From NCBI GenBank assembly GCA_003345595.1, contig PRDI01000042.1:1-32716 (forward strand): a stretch of DNA of 32,716 nt, read 5' to 3'. This DNA comes from Candidatus Thorarchaeota archaeon. Its GTDB lineage: Archaea > Asgardarchaeota > Thorarchaeia > Thorarchaeales > Thorarchaeaceae. The notes beneath the pieces were generated by a model, which saw nothing but the letters and a program-made list of their open reading frames with translations, was not told the DNA's origin and did no database searches. Positions 24,429 to 31,795 of this stretch are shown in pieces (position 1 is the first letter of the stretch; the number at the start of each line of letters is the position of its first letter). Both the position numbers and the translations under genes were made by a program.

Positions 24429-24692
24429 TTGCCGGAAGACGCGATAATTGTCAAGAGCGATAGAGAAACAGCATCTCTCAGCTGGGACCACTATGTTCAT
24501 CTGCTCGGGTGGGCACTTGTATCTCTAGTGGCCTACTCGTTATGGGGAATTCTGGCCAGCTTCATCTCAATCTGGATCTCAGATTACTGGCTTTTGGGCT
24601 TCTTGAGCTCATTTGGTTTTATCATATTCTGTGCAGAAATCATTGTGCTGCTACTTGTAGCTATTGAATGCCTACAAGCAAGCTCAAGATGA
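24429..24692 (+). CDS. Small two-span membrane protein
   Basis: An 87-residue protein I do not recognise. A polar N-terminus (PEDAIIVKSDRETASLSW) is followed by a span at about 25-48 (GWALVSLVAYSLWGILASF) and another at about 54-80 (WLLGFLSSFGFIIFCAEIIV). The TTG at 24429 is chosen because GGAGGG lies eight bases upstream. The gene ends 25 bases before R19. From R18 to the start (24188-24428) I see no other gene. Confidence 0.6.
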   Translation: MPEDAIIVKSDRETASLSWDHYVHLLGWALVSLVAYSLWGILASFISIWISDYWLLGFLSSFGFIIFCAEIIVLLLVAIECLQASSR

Positions 24693-24717
24693 CAACAAAG
24701 CAGGAATTGGAAGAAGA

Positions 24718-24753
24718 TGGTGGCGGGGGTCGATCTGAACGACCGATCTCAGC
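24718..24753 (-). repeat. tRNA-Met 3'-fragment repeat R19 (truncated type)
   Basis: T-arm intact, G58, acceptor GGTGGCGGGGGT. Ends at GATCTCAGC and passes directly into the beta-helix leader (CCTTTGATATGAC), as do R8 and R25. Confidence 0.85.
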
Positions 24754-24837
24754 GGTCCTCCTTTGATATGACAAAACCTATTTTCGGAAAGGACAGCATA
24801 CAGATGGTAACCACACTATGTGTGAAGCGTGGAGGAA
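24754..24837 (+). promoter_or_regulatory. Beta-helix gene leader (class II), copy 1
   Basis: CCTTTGATATGACAAAACCT, then ATTTTCGGAAAGGACAGCAT and ACAGATGG; nearly identical blocks precede the second beta-helix gene (31831-31913) and, in part, follow R8. Confidence 0.55.
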
Positions 24838-26511
24838 ATGTCGAGTTTCATCATAAAGGGAATGAGGACGTTTCTGCTGCTCGCCCTAGTCGTCATGCTC
24901 CAATTCTCAAGTGGCAATCTGGTCCCCCAAACCATTCAAACATCGAGCGTTGGAGCAGCAGAACTGGGATACCTACATCACGATCCGATATCAATCATGG
25001 AGAATCAGGACTTCCTATCTCAAGGATGGCCCGGCAACGGAACAATAGATGAACCATATCTATTGGAGAATCTTGAGATGGACTGCGATGATGAAACTGG
25101 CATCTTCGTAGCGAACACCACAGTCTTCTTCGAAATCAGCAGCTGCAGGTTTACTGCGACTGATGGGGGTCAGGGACTATGGCTTATTAACGTAACAAAC
25201 GGTGAAGTCATGAATTGCATATCTGAACGCTGCCATTGGGATGTCTGGAACTCTTCGCAGTGCAGAATAGAGTCAACTGATGCATCGAATCATGCAGACC
25301 TCACACTATGGGGGTGCACCAACTGCTCAGCTGTTGGCAACAGCTATACCGGGGGTGGCCTGATTTATGATACTTGCACGGACTGCAAGTTTATCGGAAA
25401 CACTGTAATAGGAAGTGGAGCCGAGGGAATCTATCTCATCAGAGCCGCCAACTGCTCAGTAATAGAGAACGAATTCGCAGAAAACGACGTAGGCATAGGT
25501 CTACTGGGATCAAATGGCACTCTGATTAGCCACAACAACATACATGATAATGTGCACTATGGAGTTGAGCTCTACTCCTGCGGAAGCACTAGATTGATCG
25601 AGAACTCATTCAAGAATGATGGAGTCGTCCTGCACTACTGGGGCTGGGGGTGGGACGGTCATGCAATCTCTGGGCAGGATTTCGTGAATGTTAATCACGT
25701 CTTTCAGGACAATGTCGTCAATGGAAAGCCGCTAGGCTTCTTTAAGAATGTGTGTGGAGATGCAATTGACGGAAGCCCATACGGGCAAGTCATTCTGGTG
25801 AACTGTAGCAGCCTAACTATTGACCATGGGGTAATCGCCAATACGTCCATTGGCGTTCAGATTCTCTTCAGTGACAACTGCACTGTGACGCACATGACTA
25901 TGGCTAATTGCAGTGTATCTGGGGTAGTGGTTGAGGAATCGAACTACACTAGTGTGTTGGATTGTATCGTTTCCAATAATGTGGACGATGGTATAATGTT
26001 TGAGCGCTCCTTCGACGCTCTAATTGCCAATTGCTCAGTATCTGGAAACCGCGCGGGCCTAAGGCTATTGTTTTCAGGGCGCTCTACTACCCTCAACAAT
26101 ACTCTGACCCTGAACACATGGGGAGCTGAGTTCTACTCCACCTCAGACTCTATGTTCGTGAACAATACAGTTCTGTACAATAAGGGTGGAGTACATCTAG
26201 CCGACGACTGCGACAATAACGTGATCTATGGTAACTCAATAGGATGGAACGAATGGTGCAATGCCCAGAGCGACAACTACGACAATCAATGGGATGACGG
26301 GATAAGCAGAGGTAATAGGTGGAGTGACTATGATGGCTCTGGCGTCTACGAAATCAATCATATAGAGGTGGACCGATTCCCTGAACTGCTGGGGGAACGT
26401 CTCCCGTCCATCGATTTGGGCCTGATTAGCATTGGCGTGTTTGCGGGGGTCATAATCGTGGCTGCTATTGTTCATGTAGGCAGGTCACGCAGAATCTCCC
26501 ATGAAGTGTGA
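24838..26511 (+). CDS. Secreted right-handed beta-helix (NosD-like) protein with membrane anchor
   Basis: A 557-residue surface protein. An N-terminal signal segment spans residues about 8-25 (TFLLLALVVMLQFSSG). Residues about 60-510 form a parallel beta-helix of the NosD/pectate-lyase-like type with coils such as LISHNNIHDNVHYGVELYSC and NCSVIENEFAENDVGIGLLG and many N-C-S turns. Cysteines stack regularly (NCS at each turn). A C-terminal span near 527-548 (IGVFAGVIIVAAIVHVG) is followed by RSRR. Such proteins bind glycans or form surface layers; no catalytic role is claimed. ATG 24838 is chosen over GTG 24829 to match the paralogue at 31914. Confidence 0.8.
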   Translation: MSSFIIKGMRTFLLLALVVMLQFSSGNLVPQTIQTSSVGAAELGYLHHDPISIMENQDFLSQGWPGNGTIDEPYLLENLEMDCDDETGIFVANTTVFFEISSCRFTATDGGQGLWLINVTNGEVMNCISERCHWDVWNSSQCRIESTDASNHADLTLWGCTNCSAVGNSYTGGGLIYDTCTDCKFIGNTVIGSGAEGIYLIRAANCSVIENEFAENDVGIGLLGSNGTLISHNNIHDNVHYGVELYSCGSTRLIENSFKNDGVVLHYWGWGWDGHAISGQDFVNVNHVFQDNVVNGKPLGFFKNVCGDAIDGSPYGQVILVNCSSLTIDHGVIANTSIGVQILFSDNCTVTHMTMANCSVSGVVVEESNYTSVLDCIVSNNVDDGIMFERSFDALIANCSVSGNRAGLRLLFSGRSTTLNNTLTLNTWGAEFYSTSDSMFVNNTVLYNKGGVHLADDCDNNVIYGNSIGWNEWCNAQSDNYDNQWDDGISRGNRWSDYDGSGVYEINHIEVDRFPELLGERLPSIDLGLISIGVFAGVIIVAAIVHVGRSRRISHEV

Positions 26512-26529
26512 TTCGACTTCATTCTGCGA

Positions 26530-26615
26530 TTCAATTGCGCTCTGCTCTATGCGTGTGGTTGCTGTGGAGCCACCGCAACTATCACGGTCGTCGACAAGAG
26601 CAAACAGAGAGGAAG
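26530..26615 (+). pseudogene. 3'-end remnant of a zinc-ribbon (family B) gene
   Basis: Directly before R20 the frame reads CACGCCGATATITVVDKSKQ then RGSGSGG. It corresponds to the last 30 residues of the family B proteins (YVCGYCGATGTVAVIDKSEQ in the copy at 28216). The rest of the gene is missing; the beta-helix gene ends just upstream. This is a cassette fragment left beside its own repeat. Confidence 0.75.
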
Positions 26616-26696
26616 TGGTAGCGGGGGTCGATTTGAACGACCGGTTTCGGGGCTCTACTCTCCAGCTCCGATTGAGCTCGGGAACTGAGCCCTGCG
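26616..26696 (-). repeat. tRNA-Met 3'-fragment repeat R20 with intron-like insert
   Basis: Acceptor and T-arm are intact with A58. In place of TCAGGGTCA the plus strand has a segment of about 40 nt before TGAGCCCTGCG. In tRNA sense, CAGGGCTCA is followed by an insert containing AGCTC-loop-GAGCT and ending in GAGCCCCG, so the outer GGGCTC and GAGCCC can pair. It lies near the place where archaeal tRNA introns sit. Confidence 0.75.
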
Positions 26697-26832
26697 ACAC
26701 GCAATGAGTGGGAATAGCACAGCTGTCACTGACGCGAGCCGCGTGCGTCTGCGTCAAAGGCATCGAAGATACGTCATCACACAACTGAGGGGCAACTTTC
26801 ATATCATGGAAAGCCCTCTGCTGAGTTCAGGA
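26697..26832 (+). promoter_or_regulatory. TPR-type leader (class III) and promoter, copy 1
   Basis: Begins at the repeat end (CACGCAATGAG), then GCTGTCACTGACGCGAG, GCGTCTGCGTCAAAGGCATC and TACGTCATCACA. A TATA-like TTTCATATCATGG (26798-26810) lies about 30 bases before ATG 26833. Confidence 0.55.
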
Positions 26833-27912
26833 ATGAGGGATTCATTGGGCGTCATTCAGTCTCTTATGTTGGCTGGGCAGGAGTGCTTTGCACAAGGGAT
26901 GTTCAGAGAAGCAGAGGCTGCATACCGCCGTGTGACAGAGCTGGACCCCGCACATGCAGGAGCGTGGTCCAATCTCGGCACCATCCTTGGCCTTCAGAAC
27001 AGACCCATAGAGGCGGAGGCTGCATGCCGCCGTGCAACGGAGCTGAACCCCACAGACGCGGTGGCATGGTACAACCTTGGGACGGCATTAGGCCATCAGA
27101 ACAGATACCCGGAGGCCGAGGTTGCATCCCGCCGTGCTGTAGAGCTGAACCCCACGCACACAGGAGCATTGTTCAATCTGGGGACTTCCCTTGAACGCCA
27201 GAAGAGATACCCAGACGCCGAAACTGCCTGTCGCCGTGCGACCGAACTGAACCCCAAGTATGCAGAAGCATGGGCAGAACTCGGAACCGTTCTCTTCGAA
27301 CAGCACAAATTCCCTAGCGCCGAAGCTGCATTTCGCTGCGCAATCGAGCTCGACCCCACAGATGCAGATTCATGGTATAATCTCAGCACCCTCCTTAGTC
27401 GTCAGAGCAGACACCGAGAGGCTGAGGCTGCGGCTCGCCGCGCGACAGAGCTCAATCCCACACATGCAGGATCATGGTTCAGTCTCGGAGTCGCGCTTGG
27501 CGGTCAGAATAGAATCCCCGAAACCGAGGTTCCGTACCGCCGCGCAATTGAGCATGATCCCAAGTTGCCATTGGCATGGACCGGTCTCGGAAACGCTCTC
27601 GCCTTTCAGAATAGAATCTCTGAGGCCGAGGCTGCGTACCGCCGCGCAATCGAGATTGACCCCAGATTGACGGTGGCGTGGACTGGTCTCGGTAATTCGC
27701 TCTCCGACCAGAAGAGGCACTCGGAGGCTGAAACGGCGTTTCGTCGTGCGACCGAGCTAGACCCCCGTCATCCATTGGGCTGGTTAGGTCTAGGGGGCGC
27801 GCTGTTCTATCAGAATAGACGCTCGGAGGCAGAAGCTGCGTTCCGCCGCACAACAGATTTGGAACCTAGGCTGCGCGGGGTGGTTGAACGTTTCATGCGG
27901 ACGCCCAAGTAA
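26833..27912 (+). CDS. TPR-repeat protein (copy 1)
   Basis: A 359-residue protein made almost wholly of tetratricopeptide repeats: after about 30 residues there are nine 34-residue units and a partial tenth, each with AE.A.RRA.ELNP...AW..LG. Such superhelices bind other proteins. The units are very similar even at DNA level. ATG 26833 is used because a TATA box lies 30 bases upstream and the paralogue at 29702 has the same start (MR.S.G) and the same total length. A longer open frame to 26704 lies inside the leader. Cytosolic. Confidence 0.85.
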   Translation: MRDSLGVIQSLMLAGQECFAQGMFREAEAAYRRVTELDPAHAGAWSNLGTILGLQNRPIEAEAACRRATELNPTDAVAWYNLGTALGHQNRYPEAEVASRRAVELNPTHTGALFNLGTSLERQKRYPDAETACRRATELNPKYAEAWAELGTVLFEQHKFPSAEAAFRCAIELDPTDADSWYNLSTLLSRQSRHREAEAAARRATELNPTHAGSWFSLGVALGGQNRIPETEVPYRRAIEHDPKLPLAWTGLGNALAFQNRISEAEAAYRRAIEIDPRLTVAWTGLGNSLSDQKRHSEAETAFRRATELDPRHPLGWLGLGGALFYQNRRSEAEAAFRRTTDLEPRLRGVVERFMRTPK

Positions 27913-28085
27913 GCAGTAAAGTCAGGCCAGTTCTATCTCTTCTGTGTATGAGAAAGCACACTGGTTTCTAGTAGTCCAGAAGTTGTGTCAAAAGGCCGTG
28001 GCGTACTATGGGGAGGTACTATGATTGGCGTTTGACATGACGTTGAATCCAATGGCCTGAATCTGCTGAACTCAGAAGACGAAGA
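27913..28085. other. Intergenic stretch, nothing recognised
   Basis: About 170 bases after the TPR gene. No gene, clear terminator or repeat is seen before R21. Confidence 0.4.
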
Positions 28086-28140
28086 TTGTAGGGGGGGTCG
28101 ATTTGAACGACCGATCTCAGGGTCATGAGCCTTGCGGGAT
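28086..28140 (-). repeat. tRNA-Met 3'-fragment repeat R21 (full type)
   Basis: CAT anticodon, A58, a poorer acceptor (TTGTAGGGGGGG), right end CTTGCGGGAT followed by the extended flank TAGTATGATTTAGAG. Confidence 0.88.
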
Positions 28141-28215
28141 TAGTATGATTTAGAGAGGCCTCAGATAACGAATCTTCATATCCCTCCAAGTACAATAGGT
28201 CTTGAGGACTGTGTC

Positions 28216-28743
28216 TTGAGGGAAGGAGAGCCATCGGACAGAATCTATGTCGTCGTGGATTCATCTATGATATCTCGGTGCGAGTGGTGTGGCGTCATGG
28301 AGAGCGAGAGCCGGCGCTTCTGCTCAACTGAGTGTGCGTTTGCAGCTGGCGCACCGGGAATGATCCCAATCCTCATGGTCGGTGCTGTGCTGTCTTCTCT
28401 ACTTATCTTGAATGTAGGCCAACCCACGTACATGAGTACACCTGGCTACCTTAAACTCCTCTCGCTGGTGCTGCCGATACCACTACTTATTATGGCCATT
28501 CAGGGAATCGAGCACAGAAAATCAGTGCCAAGAAACTCAAGGAGAAACGACGCCCCTCTTGATACAGCCCTACTCAGAACTGTGTCTACATCTGTAGCCT
28601 GTCCCAGATGTGACGCCAACATGGACGTGAGGGGCATCGGCAAGGACGGGGTCTATGTGTGTGGCTACTGTGGAGCCACCGGGACAGTCGCTGTCATCGA
28701 CAAGAGTGAACAGAGAAGAAGTGGTAGCGGGGGGTCGATCTGA
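28216..28743 (+). CDS. Double zinc-ribbon membrane protein (family B, copy 2)
   Basis: A 175-residue paralogue of 1189-1719. Zinc ligands: CEWCG and FCSTEC at the N-terminus, CPRC and CGYC at about 138-157. Two membrane spans lie between (about 50-70 and 78-96), followed by a basic GIEHRKSVPRNSRRND. The start is TTG 28216, with a CTTCATATC TATA-like element about 40 bases upstream. The reading frame enters repeat R22, and the TGA stop is formed in its T-loop (ATC TGA), so the last residues SGSGGS come from the repeat. Role unknown. Confidence 0.8.
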   Translation: MREGEPSDRIYVVVDSSMISRCEWCGVMESESRRFCSTECAFAAGAPGMIPILMVGAVLSSLLILNVGQPTYMSTPGYLKLLSLVLPIPLLIMAIQGIEHRKSVPRNSRRNDAPLDTALLRTVSTSVACPRCDANMDVRGIGKDGVYVCGYCGATGTVAVIDKSEQRRSGSGGSI

Positions 28744-28763
28744 ACGACCGATCTCAGGGTCAG
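28722..28763 (-). repeat. tRNA-Met 3'-fragment repeat R22 (truncated type)
   Basis: Acceptor with six Gs, T-arm intact, G58; breaks after CTCAGGGTCA, at the anticodon. It provides the stop codon of the zinc-ribbon gene. Confidence 0.85.
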
Positions 28764-28788
28764 AAGATGGGGTACTCTTGGTAAGTTT

Positions 28789-29346
28789 GTGGCAGTTGTC
28801 GCCACAACATATCTGCTTCTGCTGGCTGCTGGGAACACAGAGGGGGCAAGCGGAGCGACATCCACAGGAACGCTGTTCTGTATGTCAGACTCACAGGGCC
28901 CTTCGTTCGACCTCAGCTGGATGCCCGGTTTCATGGATCTGGTTTCTGACACCGAACCCGTCAATCTGACTCTAAGGCTTTCCGTCGGGGTCACGGACCC
29001 AGATGGCGTGGATTCTGTCATTGGGAGTTATAGGAACAGCTCCCAAATAGAATGGACCAATGTGACCATGTCTGAGAATCTCTCGTACAATCAGTCAGGC
29101 ATCTACATAGCGGACGCTCTCAACTATACAACGCCCGCGGGCGGGTTCAATATAGTCTGGCAATATGTCTTCTATGCCAACGATAGCCTTGGCAATTGGA
29201 ACCAGTCCGCAATGGGAAACATGTCAGTGGCCAGACAGGTAGGACCAAGCATTTTCGATAATGTGACTGGAGTTGTTGTCGGTAGTGCGCTCATCCTAGC
29301 AGAGATAGCTGTGGCCGCGCTGTGCTATGTCCGCTACAGAGAATGA
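28789..29346 (+). CDS. Secreted, C-terminally anchored extracellular protein
   Basis: A 185-residue protein I do not recognise by name. A hydrophobic signal segment (VVATTYLLLLAAGNTEGASG) is followed by one beta-rich domain with SVGVTDPDGVDSVIGSYRN, many N-x-S/T sites and FYANDSLGNWNQSAMGN, resembling Ig/cadherin-like domains common in archaeal surface proteins. A C-terminal span near 160-180 (VTGVVVGSALILAEIAVAAL) ends in RYRE. GTG 28789 is the best start; codons back to 28744 are open and would lengthen the signal region with basic residues (RRWGTLGK). The promoter would lie in or upstream of R22. Confidence 0.65.
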   Translation: MAVVATTYLLLLAAGNTEGASGATSTGTLFCMSDSQGPSFDLSWMPGFMDLVSDTEPVNLTLRLSVGVTDPDGVDSVIGSYRNSSQIEWTNVTMSENLSYNQSGIYIADALNYTTPAGGFNIVWQYVFYANDSLGNWNQSAMGNMSVARQVGPSIFDNVTGVVVGSALILAEIAVAALCYVRYRE

Positions 29347-29529
29347 GAATGCCCTACTCACACGTGGTTTCAGGCTTCTCAACGAAGATGGGTTTTCAGA
29401 CTGCAGGCCTTGTTTGATGTCACATCGTCATCTCTCCACTACCGGCACTGCCTGCGTGGTTAGTTCTCGGAAACTAGCCACTCGATCAGAAAAGATACTC
29501 ACAGGCAGAGCCTGCGCTAGTCGTACGAT

Positions 29530-29569
29530 AGGGGTTTTCGTCAATCTCAGGGTCATGAGCCCTGGGGGA
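29530..29569 (-). repeat. tRNA-Met 3'-fragment repeat R23 (anticodon side only)
   Basis: The anticodon part is good (AATCTCAGGGTCATGAGCCC) but the T-arm has decayed to GGGGTTTTCGTC and the acceptor is gone. It is the reverse of the truncated type. Confidence 0.7.
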
Positions 29570-29701
29570 CACAATGAGCCACACTAGCGCAGTTATGAGC
29601 GATGCGAACGATGCATGTCTGCGTCAAGGGCATCAACAATGCGTCATCACAGTATTAGGACACAAATTTCATATCATGGAGAGCCGGATATGTACGTAGG
29701 C
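29570..29701 (+). promoter_or_regulatory. TPR-type leader (class III) and promoter, copy 2
   Basis: CACAATGAG, then GCGCAGTTATGAGCGATGCG, then TGTCTGCGTCAAGGGCATC and TGCGTCATCACA, then AAATTTCATATCATGG (29665-29680), in the same order as copy 1. Confidence 0.55.
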
Positions 29702-30781
29702 ATGAGGAGTCCGTCGGGCAACAAAAGCTCTCTCATAGAGACTGCGGTGCTACTTTTCGAACAAGGGCAGTATGAACTGGCCGCGGCTGTGTTCCGCCGC
29801 TTGATTGAGCTCGACCCCAAAGATGCAGGAGCTTGGTCCTCCTTAGGAACCCTTCTCCTCCTTCTGGAAAGATACCCAGAGACTGAGGCTGCGTGCCGCC
29901 GCACAGTCGAGCTCAACCCCAGAGACGTAGCAGCATGGTCCAATCTCGGCATCGCGCTTGCCCGTCAGAGCAGAGACCCGGAGGCCGAAGCTGCCTTACG
30001 CCGCGCGATCGAGCTGGACTCCACAAATGAAGCAGCATGGTACAATCTAGGAATTATGCTTGGTGATCAGAACAGACCCTCAGAAGCCGAGGCTGCTCTT
30101 CGTCGTGTGGTCGAGCTCGACCCCAAGAATGCAAAAGCGTGGTTCCGCCTCGGAGCCGAGCTTGCCCGTCTGGGCAGACACCCGGAGTCTGATGCGGCAT
30201 GCCGCCGCGCAATCGAGCTCGATCCCAGGAATACAGACGCTTGGGTCAATTTAGGGACCGCACTTGTTCATCAGAACAGAAACCGAGAGGCTGAGGCTGC
30301 CTTTCGCCGCGCGGTAGAGTTAGACCCCGCAGACGCAAGAGTATGGTACAATCTGGGGACCGCACTTCTCAATCAGAACAGATACTCAGATGCCGAGGCT
30401 GCTCTTCGTCGTGCCATCGAGCTTGACCCCAAGAATACGAGAGCGTCGTCCAATCTCGGGGCCGCCCTTCTCGGCCAGAATAGACTTTCAGAGGCCGAGG
30501 CTGCGTGCCGCCGCGCAATCGAGCTCGATTCCACAGATGAGGGTGCGTGGTTCAATCTCGGCTACGCGCTTGTCCGTGAGGAGAAATGTCCAGAGGCTGA
30601 GGCTGCTCTTCGTCGTGCCATCGAGCTCAAACCCACAGATGCAGCAGCGTGGTTCAATCTCGGTGCCGCGCTTCTCGGTCAGAAAAGGCGCTCAGAGGCC
30701 GAAACTGCCCTGCGCCGTGCGACAGAATTGGATCCCGCCCGGCGTCAGGCAGCCGATTATCTCATGCGCGCAATCAATTAG
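29702..30781 (+). CDS. TPR-repeat protein (copy 2)
   Basis: A 359-residue paralogue of 26833-27912, with exactly the same length when the aligned ATG 29702 is used. About 25 leading residues are followed by nine 34-residue TPR units and a capping half-unit (LDPARRQAADYLMRAIN). Unit consensus AEAALRRAIELDP.N..AW.NLG.AL..QNR. Neighbouring units share long stretches of DNA, so unit number may change by slippage or recombination. It likely acts as a protein-interaction scaffold; the partner is unknown. It ends 27 bases before R24. Confidence 0.85.
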   Translation: MRSPSGNKSSLIETAVLLFEQGQYELAAAVFRRLIELDPKDAGAWSSLGTLLLLLERYPETEAACRRTVELNPRDVAAWSNLGIALARQSRDPEAEAALRRAIELDSTNEAAWYNLGIMLGDQNRPSEAEAALRRVVELDPKNAKAWFRLGAELARLGRHPESDAACRRAIELDPRNTDAWVNLGTALVHQNRNREAEAAFRRAVELDPADARVWYNLGTALLNQNRYSDAEAALRRAIELDPKNTRASSNLGAALLGQNRLSEAEAACRRAIELDSTDEGAWFNLGYALVREEKCPEAEAALRRAIELKPTDAAAWFNLGAALLGQKRRSEAETALRRATELDPARRQAADYLMRAIN

Positions 30782-30807
30782 ACTGTAGAGTCTGTACAGG
30801 AAGGAGA

Positions 30808-30844
30808 TGGTAGCGGGCGGTCGATCTGAACGACCGATCTCAGG
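30808..30844 (-). repeat. tRNA-Met 3'-fragment repeat R24 (truncated type)
   Basis: Good acceptor (TGGTAGCGGGCGG) and T-arm, G58; breaks at CTCAGG in the anticodon stem. Confidence 0.85.
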
Positions 30845-30913
30845 ATGTTCTAGGCACTTGCCACCTAGGTCTGAGCGTTCATGCGATGAGAGAGCAGGAA
30901 CAGTTCTCTGGTA

Positions 30914-30997
30914 TGAGGGATTCTGTGAATAGCGTGCAGAAGGCACAAGTCCGTGTGAATCGAGTGGCTAGTCTTGTTCTGCTTGGGAACGCGTCTT
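30914..30997 (+). pseudogene. Possible TPR-gene N-terminal remnant
   Basis: ATGAGGGATTCTGTGAATAG resembles the start of the TPR gene at 26833 (ATGAGGGATTCATTGGGCGT) and continues open for 28 codons (VQKAQVRVNRVASLVLLGNAS) to TGA 30995-30997. The match is short and could be chance. It overlaps the end of the convergent ATC-hydrolase-family gene. Confidence 0.25.
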
Positions 30998-31705
30998 GAA
31001 CTCCTCGAGATTCTCGGGCGGCCAACCCCTAGGAGTCTGATATCCCCTTACGAATCTGAAATCGCACATTGGACTGCCACACGCGCGTGTCTGGGTGCGC
31101 ATGAAGCCAACTCCCAGCGCCCGCATTCTGATGAAGTCTCCTAAACAGGCGTAGGGGGCGGCCTCCTCAGCATGATGTTCTCCTATCAACTTGAGCCAGC
31201 CACACTCCACGAGATTCAGTCCCCAGTCGAACGATTTGCCATCTCCTTCAACGAACTCTCCAACCCAGTCCCCCGGATACTGGCGCCTCTGAGTTTCGGC
31301 CGCCCATCGCTTCCAGCCTTGTTTCATATGACCGGAAAACGCCATCCATCGAAACATCCGCTTCTTTATTCCTGAAAGTGAGTCATAATACGCTTCACCC
31401 ACTTCGTACATCAACTGGGCGAATTCCCTGACTTCCATCCCGACACTCTTGCAGGCTTTGTAGAACGCGAGGGTCTGAGCAGACTGGAGCATCAGCGCCC
31501 AGGAGAGGCTCTTTTTGCCGCCCAAGTAGGGCAGACTCGGAAGAAGTGCTTCAAGTTCCTCCCGCGATCTCCTAGTCAGGTTGCTCAGGGTTTCTTCACT
31601 CAAGTGATTCTGTCCGACCTCGGCTGCCACGAGCACCATTTTCTCAAACTGATCCATTATCTCATTTTTGTATCGAATGTAGTAGTCATGCGAGTCTTCG
31701 CTCAT
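30968..31705 (-). CDS. ATC-hydrolase family (L-2-amino-thiazoline-4-carboxylate hydrolase-like) protein
   Basis: A 245-residue protein with the full family layout: a helical N-terminal half (WALMLQSAQTLAFYKACKSV, FAQLMYEVGEAYYDSLS), a FDWGLNLVECGWLKLI segment with a conserved Cys, then PYACLGDFIRMRALGVGFMR, and RTQTRACGSPMCDFRFVRG near residues 205-222. The shorter protein at 6791-7330 keeps only the later motifs in another form. The natural substrate is unknown. ATG 31705 (MSEDSHDYYIRYKNEIMDQF) is preferred; the frame is open to 31771. It is the only gene between R24 and R25. Confidence 0.78.
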   Translation of the reverse strand: MSEDSHDYYIRYKNEIMDQFEKMVLVAAEVGQNHLSEETLSNLTRRSREELEALLPSLPYLGGKKSLSWALMLQSAQTLAFYKACKSVGMEVREFAQLMYEVGEAYYDSLSGIKKRMFRWMAFSGHMKQGWKRWAAETQRRQYPGDWVGEFVEGDGKSFDWGLNLVECGWLKLIGEHHAEEAAPYACLGDFIRMRALGVGFMRTQTRACGSPMCDFRFVRGYQTPRGWPPENLEEFKTRSQAEQD

Positions 31706-31795
31706 CCCAGAACCACGAGCGCAATTCCGCGACTGTCTGCTCATAAGGCTGTTGAGAACAGCAACCGTCACTCCTCTTGGGTTTCCCGCCAGATT

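Larger units (their letters stand above)
29347..29701. other. Intergenic stretch with repeat R23 and TPR leader
   Basis: No gene is recognised in 29347-29529. R23 is at 29530-29569 and the TPR-type leader follows. Confidence 0.45.

Noticed and set aside
28744-28788. Start of the anchored extracellular protein inside R22
   Set aside because: The frame is open but has no ATG, GTG or TTG; GTG 28789 is the first usable start.
26903-30555. Many long open frames in other frames of the TPR genes
   Set aside because: They mirror the 102-bp TPR unit and are GC-rich shadows of the real frame.
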